NCBI RefSeq assembly: GCF_029931775.1 | Contig: NC_079312.1 | Location: forward strand, 132,665,872 to 132,729,871 | Length of the DNA stretch: 64,000 nucleotides | Source: Euleptes europaea | Taxonomy: Eukaryota; Chordata; Lepidosauria; Squamata; Sphaerodactylidae | Direction of reading: 5' to 3' | In this document: positions 56,728 through 64,000 of the stretch, piece by piece | Layout of the letters: every line of letters begins with the position of its first letter | Position numbering within the stretch: the first letter of the stretch is position 1 | Notes under the pieces: model-generated | The model's input: only the letters and a program-made list of their open reading frames with translations | The model's database searches: none | Told to the model about the DNA's origin: nothing | Position numbers and translations under genes: made by a program

Positions 56728-56791
56728 CTTGGGGGCAGGGTCCTCTTCAATATTCTGGATTGGTCAAAAGAAGAAATTGTGGTAGACACAG

Positions 56792-57166
56792 AAACGCGGC
56801 CTCGACTCACCGATGAGCCCGAGGTTGCCGGGTTGTGCAGGGCGGGCACAGACACGCCGGAGTCTCTTTTGGGAGCGGCGGGGGCAGCAGAGCCTGGAGC
56901 TAGGGCTGCTTGCCGGGCTGAGGGCTCCCATGTCCGCCCGGAATGGCGGCGGGGCAGCAAATGGCGGCGTTCCGCCCGCCTCCCAGCTGGGCCACCTCGT
57001 GACCACCTGGGGGCCGGGAGCCCCAGTTTGAATGAGCCAATGGGGCTCGAGGCTCCTTCGGGGGCGGGCCCTCCCGAAGTCGGACCGGGGTGTTCCCACT
57101 CTGGTCCGCCTCCACTCCTTATAAGGAAGGGTCGCCGTTTGACCCTTCCTGTTTGCTTCCTGTTGA
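56792..57166 (+). repeat. Ngaro split direct repeat A1
   Basis: 375 bases repeated at 62606-62980 with five differences. It is very GC-rich with many CpGs and ends with a ccttataagg box, so it probably carries the element's promoter (inference). Confidence 0.9.
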
Positions 57167-57211
57167 GTTCGCTTCCTGTTTCACCAGTCGGCGCGGAAGG
57201 AAAGGAGCGGC

Positions 57212-59128
57212 GTGGAACGTTACCCCACCTACTCTCACTCTCCCCGATCAACAGCTGATTTCACTGCGGAGAGCGGGGGAGGCGGCGGCAGCTGCTGTCC
57301 TTTTAAGGACAGGGAACCGGCCGGGAAGGGGTTGCCAGTTAAGGCGCCCGGGAGCGAATTGACGGAGGCAGGGTTGAGGCGGTCGGGGCCTCCTACGAAG
57401 CGGCGTGTGGGGAGGGGAGGATTCACCCCCCATTTGCATCCGGCGGAGCCTGCATTACGCGGAAGGAAGCTGTGTGCGAGGGGCCCTGCTGAGAGTTGGG
57501 CACCATGCCGTCCGGGAAGTCTGCTGCCTCGACGCAGAGGAAGGGGGCGAGGAACGCCGCAGGAACGAGCAGGCAAGACTCTTCACCTCCTCGCACTCGG
57601 GGGGGGGGGCAGAAAGTCATGGGCGGCATTGGCCCCCAGGGCTAGACAGCAACCAAAGGAGGCTGCTCCAAGCGAAGCATTGACCTCCTCGGCTGCACCT
57701 GATAAAACCATACAGGGGCTCACTAAGGTGGTCCAGCAGCTGGTCAGCGAAGTGGGCCAGTTGAAATCCCAGTCATCGGGGGTGGGAGCTGCGGGGCCAG
57801 CAGGGGCCAAGGATGTGGCGCCCAGAGACAGAAAGCAACAGATACAGCGCAGGAAGAGGGTCGACGTGTCCTCCAGCTCTAGCAGCGCCTGCAGTTCTAC
57901 CAGTAGCAGCACCTCCAGTGGGCATAGTAGTTCCAGTGGGTCCTGGTCCAAGGGGAAGAATAAGCGACGGCGCACGACAGGAAACAAGAAGGGACGGCGA
58001 CGTACGAAGAACAGGAGGAGGTCTGGCAAGAGAGCGGGAGAAGGGGACTCGACTGGTGAGTCTTCTTCAGGGGAGGAATCCGAGGGTGTACCTGAGGGTT
58101 ATTGGCGCACACACGCTGATTTGCCTGGCCTACCGGCTTGGGCTTGGCGCAGGCGGTTGGAGGAGGGCTCAGTCCCTGATAGTGGGGTCAAGGCCGTGTG
58201 GGAATCAGGAACTAAGGGGAAGAGGTCCAGTATCCAATCTACTTATACTGAGAAGGAGAACCCTCCAGGGTTACACCTTTCCCGCAAAATAAGGGAAAAA
58301 ATACTTGAAGGATGTTATGTAGACATCTTCGCCCTTGTTAAGCCTGATTCAGTTAAGGGGAGGGGGGCCAGCTCGGCCAGTAAGGAGCAGAAAGCCGAGG
58401 CTGGAGAGAAATCTCTCAGGAAGTGGCGTAAAGGTTTTGGGGTGTATGCCGGTGTTGTGACCATGGCGTACCCAAGGTGGGGGTGGCACCTTTGGAATTA
58501 CGCCTCATATGTAGAAAGGGCGGCGGAAGTGGCCGGTGAGGCCGCTGCCCTTGAGTACGATGAGGAGTTTAGGAAGAGGGCTTCATATAACTCTAGGGCT
58601 CGTTGGGACCTGGTGAATCATGACATTTGGAGCATGGTCGTCAACCCACACATCAGGGGCAAGGGGGATGCCACGAGACCTGCGAAATGGGGTTCCAGGA
58701 GGGAAGTGACAGGAGGGTGTGTTGGGAGTTTAATAAAGGGTCGTGCTCCCGGGCCAAATGCAAATATGACCACTTGTGTGAGCTGTGTGCAGGCCAACAC
58801 TCAAAGGTGTCTTGCCCCAGGCCTACAGGGGGCACCCAGCCCTTTCGCGGCGGCCGGCCCTCCACAAGGAAGGATGGGGGGGCCGGCGGAGCTTCAGGCG
58901 AAGGCAAATGAGGACCCTCTTTTGGGGGGCTTGGCAGAGACTCCCGTTAAATTGCAGGCCTTACAATGGTGGGTGGACCGATACCTGTACAGGGAGGCTG
59001 CCAAATATTTATGGGATGGGTTCACACGAGGGTTCCGGATACCTTTTGTGGGTCAGAGAGTAGCTGGATGCAGGCAATTTAAAATCCGCCCGGGACATGC
59101 CAGCGGTCGTGAGCGAAAAGGTACATAG
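57212..59128 (+). other. Ngaro gag-like region
   Basis: The region starts just after A1. It has a Ser-rich then strongly basic stretch (about 57850-58060), an alpha-helical middle (SLRKWRKGFGVYAGVV near 58410) and a Cys/His-rich zinc-knuckle-like segment toward its end. Position and composition fit the first (gag-like) gene of YR retroelements. It overlaps the start of the RT frame slightly, as is common in the family. Confidence 0.6.
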
Positions 59129-60527
59129 GGAATGTACTGCGGGTAGGGTGGCAGGTACCTTTAATGCCCCTCCACTACCCAACCTGAGAGTGTCACCTCT
59201 GGGGGTGGTCCCGAAGAAGTCCCCTGGGGAATTTCGGTTAATTCACCACCTGTCCTATCCGCCTGGGGGCTCAGTGAATGAAGGAATACCGCCTGAATTT
59301 TGTTCAGTGCGGTATGCTTCCTTTGATCAAGCGGTCCGTTTGGCGTTGTCCTGTGGGAGGGGCGCCCTTATGGCCAAATGCGACATCCAATCGGCGTTCT
59401 GCCTTCTCCCGGTGCACACAGATGACTTTAACCTGCTGGGTTTTAGAGTGGGCAATGATTGGTATGTGGACAAGGCCATGCCGATGGGGTGTTCTGTGGC
59501 CTGTGCTGCCTTTGAAAAGTTCAGCAGCTTCCTGGAATGGGTGGTCAAGTATAGGACCGGCTCTATACACGTCACTCATTACCTCGATGACTTCTTATTT
59601 TTGGGGGAGGCGGGTACTGGTGCCTGCGCTGCAATTTTGCAGGCTTTTTGTGAGCTGGCGGAGGAGCTAGGGGTCCCATTGTCACAAGAGAAAACTGAGG
59701 GTCCCATTACAAAGTTGGTTTATTTGGGAATTGAGCTTGACTCGGTGCACGGGGTGTCCCGCCTCCCCACGGATAAGCTGCTCGCGCTGCAGGCACTGGT
59801 ATCACTCTTCTTGGTACGCAAGAAGTGCACGCTCAGGGAGCTGCAGTCCTTGGTGGGGCATTTAAACTTCGCCTGCCGGGTGGTAGCCCCTGGGCGCCCC
59901 TTTTGCGCTTGCTTGGCCAGGGCCACCGCCCAGGCTACCAGGCCGCACCACAAAATTAGGGTCACGCTGGGCATGAAGGAAGACTTAGAGGTCTGGAGGG
60001 TATTTCTCAGCAGGTACAACGGGGTTTCTTTATGGCAGACTCCCCTGGATGTAGGTGGGGGGGTCCTGCAAGTCCAGTCCGACGGAGCTGGGGGCGTGGG
60101 TTTCGGAGTGTATTATAACGGGCGTTGGTGCGCACAACCCTGGCCTAAGCATTGGTCAAAAACGGGGGTCGCACGGGACTTGACCTTCCTGGAGCTGTTC
60201 CCTATTCTGGTGGCGGTGGTTATTTGGAGCTCTGAGTTTCGCAACAGGAGGGTGTTGTTCTGGTGCGACAACTTGGCAGCGGTACATGTCCTTAATAAGC
60301 AGTCATCTAAATCGCCCAGGGTTATGCACCTAATACGGAGGTTCGTGCTTACCTGCTTGGAGGCTAACATATCTTTCAGGGCCAGGCACGTTGCGGGAGT
60401 CCAAAATGACCTAGCGGATGCTTTATCCCGCCTCCAGGAGGAGAGGTTCCGCAGGCTCGCCCCAGGGGCAAACAAGCACGCAGACCCTTTCCCGGTGGAG
60501 CTCTGGACCATTGGCGACAAACATTAA
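59097..60527 (+). CDS. Ngaro reverse transcriptase / RNase H
   Basis: A 476-codon frame has the RT order expected for DIRS/Ngaro elements: a fingers segment (PKKSPGEFRLIHHLSYP), the catalytic YLDD box near 59580, and a connection region. RNase H follows, with its acidic residues in VQSDGAG, FLELFP, WCDNLA and DLADALSR. Such RTs sit in their own clade close to LTR elements. This part reads open throughout. Confidence 0.9.
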   Translation: MPAVVSEKVHRECTAGRVAGTFNAPPLPNLRVSPLGVVPKKSPGEFRLIHHLSYPPGGSVNEGIPPEFCSVRYASFDQAVRLALSCGRGALMAKCDIQSAFCLLPVHTDDFNLLGFRVGNDWYVDKAMPMGCSVACAAFEKFSSFLEWVVKYRTGSIHVTHYLDDFLFLGEAGTGACAAILQAFCELAEELGVPLSQEKTEGPITKLVYLGIELDSVHGVSRLPTDKLLALQALVSLFLVRKKCTLRELQSLVGHLNFACRVVAPGRPFCACLARATAQATRPHHKIRVTLGMKEDLEVWRVFLSRYNGVSLWQTPLDVGGGVLQVQSDGAGGVGFGVYYNGRWCAQPWPKHWSKTGVARDLTFLELFPILVAVVIWSSEFRNRRVLFWCDNLAAVHVLNKQSSKSPRVMHLIRRFVLTCLEANISFRARHVAGVQNDLADALSRLQEERFRRLAPGANKHADPFPVELWTIGDKH

Positions 60528-61407
60528 TGGCTGGGGTCTTCCAGTCAATGGCCCCGTCCACGCTGCGGGCATATACCTCAGCAGCCTCGGCATTTTTGAC
60601 ATTCTCAGCTGGATCCAAGGGGCCGGTCACATGGCCGACTTCAGAAGAAATGGTTCTGCGGTACATGGTCAGTCTCCTGGAACGGGGGGCCGCGCCCAGA
60701 ACTATACGTTGCCACATGGCGGCTATTTCCTTCTTTAGTAAGGCCTATGGGCACCCCAACCTTTGCGCATCTTTTGTCGCAAAGAAAGCCGTGGAAGGTT
60801 GGCAACGGGTCTCCCCACGCCAGCCTGATTCACGCCGGCCTATCACCCCCCGCCTGCTATCTAAGATAATCAGTTCCCTTCGGGCAGTATGCCGGTCGCG
60901 CTATGAGGCATCATTGTTTGAGACAGCATTTTTGTTGGCCTTTTTTGGGGCGCTGCGGGTGGGGGAACTGGTGGTCAGTTCAAAACATGACAAATCGGGC
61001 CGGGCCCTGGGTTTGTCAGACATCTCCTTTGGGAAGGGGGAGATCCACCTCAGCATCCGGCAGTCCAAAACGGACCAGCGGGGTCGGGGGGCAGTAGTCA
61101 AACTGGGCGCAGCACACGTGAAGACATTGTGCCCTGTCCGAGCTTTGTCAACCTTCCTTGCGAGGCGCCCAAAATAGGGGGGGCACTGTTGTTGCATGCC
61201 AATGGTTTTCCTTTGACCAGGTATCAATTCGCCAGCGTACTGCGGTTGGCCCTGGCTAGGATTGGGGTCCCCCCCGGGATGTACAACACACACTCATTCA
61301 GAATTGGGGCGGCCACAACCGCAGCTGGCGAAGGGCTGCCAGAGCCGGTTATTAAGTCCATGGGCAGATGGCGTCCTGGTGCATATAAGGGGTATATCCG
61401 TCCGTAA
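60527..61407 (+). pseudogene. Ngaro tyrosine recombinase region
   Basis: The region follows the RT gene directly. An N-terminal SAM-like part (TLRAYTSAASAFLTF) leads to the catalytic core. The core shows the first Arg region (FFGALRVGELV), then HSFRIGAATTAA (H-x-x-R) and MGRWRPGAYKGYI with the Tyr nucleophile. This is the integration enzyme used instead of an integrase. The region is broken. Confidence 0.8.
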
Positions 61408-61504
61408 AGTTGGGGGGGGTGGGCTAACTGTTTGTGTTTAAGTTGCAGCCCTCTCTTCAGTTCCAGCCCTTTCTACAGCTACAGCACGGAGGCTTCATGT
61501 TTGG

Positions 61505-62056
61505 ATATGTGGCCACAGCATTGTACATTGGGCTGGGAAATATGCGATATCGTCGGGGTGGGGTCAACACTTGGGGTTGGACGGCGCGGTCCGTGTGTCC
61601 TGGCAGGGCTGCCGGGGCATGAGATGGAGAGCACTGGTCCCTACGCTTTTGAGGCGAGCTGCGTCTTGCGGGCCCCCGGATGTACTGGTCATACAATTGG
61701 GCGCGAACGACTTAGCGAAGGTGCGCAGTATGGACCTTCAAGCAGCGGCATCTGACGACCTGAGAAGCCTGGCAGCAGAATGGCGGCACACCGGCATCCT
61801 GTGGTCGGATCTGCTGGAAAGGCGGTCCTGGCGAGGGGCGGTGGATCCGGAGAGGGTGGACAGAGCCAGGCAGAGAGTCACGTCGACTGTAGGGAGGGTG
61901 ACCCGCGAGCTGGGTGGGTTGGTGATCCATCACATGGACATTACACACCGCGTCAGTGCCTTATTCCGGGCTGATGGGGTCCATTTGTCTTCTTGGGGTT
62001 TGGACATTTGGTTGCAAGGCATCTGCCATGGCATACATACTTGGTTGCAGCGCTAG
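61505..62056 (+). CDS. Ngaro SGNH-hydrolase part
   Basis: The frame shows the SGNH blocks in order: ICGHSIVHWAGK (Ser nucleophile block), VIQLGANDL (the Gly/Asn block) and DGVHLSSWGLDIWL (catalytic Asp/His block). Such esterase-like domains accompany vertebrate Ngaro elements and some LINE ORF1 proteins; the role in the life cycle is not settled. Confidence 0.75.
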   Translation: MCGHSIVHWAGKYAISSGWGQHLGLDGAVRVSWQGCRGMRWRALVPTLLRRAASCGPPDVLVIQLGANDLAKVRSMDLQAAASDDLRSLAAEWRHTGILWSDLLERRSWRGAVDPERVDRARQRVTSTVGRVTRELGGLVIHHMDITHRVSALFRADGVHLSSWGLDIWLQGICHGIHTWLQR

Positions 62057-62105
62057 GTGTTGGCGGGAGTCGGCTGGGGTCTGGGGGGACTCCAGCCGGC
62101 TCTAG

Positions 62106-62512
62106 TGGCGGTTTGGCATTGGGGCAGCATCCGGTTTTGGGGGGAAAAGGCCTGCGTGCCTATTTTCCCATGTAGAAGATCCCAGTATGGGATTTTGGGG
62201 GAAGGCCTGACGGGGACATGCCAAGATGGAGGGATGCCAGGGACGAGCCTCACTGAAGGCTGTCCGGGGGGTATACCCTGCCATGGGCTGTCAAGCGGGC
62301 CTCCCTCCAAGTGGCAGGGGACCACACAGCTGGCTGCCGCCCTCGTGTGTCCCTGAACTGCCATCTCTTGCCTTCTCAGCAGGGGTGCTGGAGCTGTGCA
62401 TCGGCCTGCAGGGTGGCAGGTCGATGAGGGGGATACGCCCCCATGCCATGCCAATGCCTTGCTGCTGCAATCAATAAAGTTGTGCCATTTCTTCCAAACT
62501 GTTCTCTGTGTA
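62106..62512 (+). repeat. Ngaro split direct repeat B1
   Basis: 407 bases repeated at 63037-63444. It contains an AATAAA signal near its end (about 62473), consistent with a role in 3' end formation. Confidence 0.9.
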
Positions 62513-62605
62513 TTTTGTTCAGGTTGGACTTACGTTACATGGTTTGTCTTGGGGGGGTCAGGTCTCCGGCTGGGAGTGCACCACACAGCTAAGCACTAAA
62601 CCGGC

Positions 62606-62980
62606 AAACGCGGCCTCGACTCACCGATGAGCCCGAGGTTGCCGGGTTGTGCAGGGCGGGCACAGACACGCCGGAGTCTCTTTTGGGAGCGGCGGGGGCA
62701 GCAGAGCCTGGAGCTAGGGCTGCTTGCTGGGCTGAGGGCTCCCATGTCCACCCGGAATGGCGGTGGGGCAGCAAATGGCGGCGTTCCGCCCGCCTCCCAG
62801 CTGGGCCGCCTCGTGACCACCTGGGGGCCGGGAGCCCCAGTTTGCATGAGCCAATGGGGCTCGAGGCTCCTTCGGGGGCGGGCCCTCCCGAAGTCGGACC
62901 GGGGTGTTCCCACTCTGGTCCGCCTCCACTCCTTATAAGGAAGGGTCGCCGTTTGACCCTTCCTGTTTGCTTCCTGTTGA
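62606..62980 (+). repeat. Ngaro split direct repeat A2
   Basis: The second copy of A1, placed between B1 and B2, as the circular-intermediate model for split direct repeats predicts. Confidence 0.9.
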
Positions 62981-63036
62981 CCCACCCACCCTCCACTGTT
63001 ACAATTGGTGTTTTATTTTATTGCTCCGCACAACTT

Positions 63037-63444
63037 TGGCGGTTTGGCATTGGGGCAGCATCCGGTTTTGGGGGGAAAAGGCCTGCGTGCCTATTTTCCC
63101 ATGTAGAGGATCCCAGTATGGGATTTTGGGGGAAGGTCGGACGGGGACATGCCAAGATGGAGGGATGCCAGGGACGAGCCTCACTGAAGGCTGTCCGGGG
63201 GGCATACCCTGCCATGGGCTGTCAAGCGGGCCTCCCTCCAAGTGGCAGGGGACCACACAGCTGGCTGCCGCCCTCGTGTGTCCCTGAACTGCCATCTCTT
63301 GCCTTCTCAGCAGGGGTGCTGGGAGCTGTGCATCGGCCTGCAGGGTGGCAGGTCGATGAGGGGGATACACCCCCATGCCATGCCAATGCCTTGCTGCTGC
63401 AATCAATAAAGTTGTGCCATTTCTTCCAAACTGTTCTCTGTGTA
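63037..63444 (+). repeat. Ngaro split direct repeat B2
   Basis: The second copy of B1. Its end marks the right border of the element; unrelated Penelope-like sequence begins directly after it. Confidence 0.9.
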
Positions 63445-64000
63445 AAATATTGTCGAAGGCTTTCACAGTCAGAGTTCATTGGTTCTTGTAGGTTATCCGG
63501 GCTGTGTAACTGTAATAATATCCATCCAAACATTCAGTTTACCATGGAAAAGGAAATTGAGGGTAAACTCCCATTTCTTGATACCCTTGTCATCCGTAAA
63601 ACAAACTTTCAGTTAGGTCACAAGGTCTACCGGAAACCAACTCACACAGATCGCTACTTAACAAAAACTCCAACCACCACCCCCGACAGAAAAGAGGAAT
63701 AATCAAAACATTAATGGACCGTGCAAGACAGATCTGTGAACCACAGTTTCTCAAGGAAGAAACTAATCATCTAAATCACGCACTGCTAGCAAACGGCTAT
63801 TCCAGAAATGAAATCAGAAGGGCCATTAAACCAAACAAAAATCAGAAAACTCAGGAAAAACAGTCTCCCATAGGAAAGGTATTCTTGCCATTTATTAAAG
63901 GAGTCACTGATAGGATGGAGAAACTTTTGAAAAAACATAACCTACAAACAGTGTTTAAACCCACCAAGAAAATACAACAAATGCTACGATCAGCAAAAGA
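63445..64000 (+). mobile_element. Penelope-like element, runs off the window
   Basis: The left part (63449-63512) is the Penelope terminal motif shared with 14342 (gtaggttatccgggctgtgt). It is followed by reverse-transcriptase similarity: EGKLPFLDTLV and YRKPTHTDRYL near 63565-63660, then RARQICEPQFL, HALLANGYSRNEIRRAI and FLPFIKGVTDRMEKLLKKH further right. These are typical of the Penelope RT thumb and linker. The frame is not continuous and the 5' part of the RT is missing. Any GIY-YIG endonuclease would lie beyond 64000. Confidence 0.85.

Larger units (their letters stand above)
56792..63444 (+). mobile_element. Ngaro-type tyrosine-recombinase retroelement, nearly whole
   Basis: The order is A1 (56792-57166), coding region, B1 (62106-62512), A2 (62606-62980), B2 (63037-63444). 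This split direct repeat layout is the hallmark of Ngaro/PAT elements and differs from the inverted ends of classical DIRS. The coding region reads gag-like, RT/RNase H, tyrosine recombinase, SGNH hydrolase; an SGNH part is known from vertebrate Ngaro elements. A1 and A2 differ at 5 of 375 positions, B1 and B2 at about 6 of 407, so the copy is young. It looks near-complete in extent but carries about two breaks, so it is a recent fossil rather than a working element. Confidence 0.85.

Noticed and set aside
56508-57251. 247-codon minus-strand frame over the MITE and repeat A1
   Set aside because: It crosses two unrelated elements and parts of it recur wherever those repeats occur (for example 50043-50312).
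56792-63444. Classification as a classical DIRS element
   Set aside because: DIRS elements have inverted terminal repeats and an internal complementary region; here the repeats are direct and split (A1, B1-A2-B2), with an SGNH part, which fits Ngaro better.
62647-63702. 351-codon open frame at the right end of the Ngaro element
   Set aside because: It runs across repeat A2, a spacer, repeat B2 and into unrelated Penelope sequence, so it is a chance frame, not a gene.

Overview
The window looks like nuclear DNA from a squamate reptile, most likely a lizard. Its genes are split by spliceosomal introns. The interspersed repeats are typical of squamates: 5S-rRNA-derived and tRNA-derived Sauria-type SINEs, CR1 and Bov-B/RTE LINE pieces, Penelope-like elements, hAT transposons and an Ngaro-type tyrosine-recombinase retroelement. 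The species call is an inference from repeats and protein similarity; no database search was possible.

Layout. 1-240 is the edge of a GC-rich promoter-like block. 240-8331 is intergenic and repeat-rich. MRPL12 (minus strand, 5 exons, 189 aa) lies at 8332-13826 with an ETS/CRE/CCAAT-type promoter. 14.0-18.1 kb holds a Penelope-like remnant, a CR1 and a Bov-B piece. A METTL26-type methyltransferase (plus, 6 exons, 207 aa) lies at 18112-20997. It runs tail to tail into HGS (minus, 21 exons, 764 aa), whose coding span is 22045-37398. HGS shares a compact bidirectional promoter with ARL16 (plus, 5 exons, 182 aa, 37629-41884). HGS, ARL16 and MRPL12 are also neighbours in human 17q25, so this is conserved synteny, with a METTL26-type gene sitting inside the block here.

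From 46.8 to 55.9 kb there is a minus-strand gene I could not identify. Three clean exons are visible, and the last encodes a Cys-rich segment with deaminase-like CxxC and CAE motifs. Its introns carry several hAT-type elements, including a 1.48-kb copy with a perfect 8-bp target duplication, a GC-rich hairpin and a 92-bp minisatellite. From 56792 to 63444 lies an almost whole, young Ngaro element with split direct repeats in A1-genes-B1-A2-B2 order and gag-like, RT/RNase H, tyrosine recombinase and SGNH-hydrolase parts. A Penelope-like element abuts it and runs off the right edge.

The points most worth a second look are: a 57-bp in-frame tandem duplication in HGS that copies a splice donor; a probable U12-type AT-AC intron in ARL16; a GC-AG intron in HGS; the unknown Cys/Glu-motif gene; the Ngaro element; and a hammerhead-like core in the Penelope remnant. 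The named genes do not form one pathway. MRPL12 acts in mitochondrial translation, HGS in endosomal ESCRT-0 sorting, ARL16 is a small GTPase, and METTL26 is a predicted methyltransferase.
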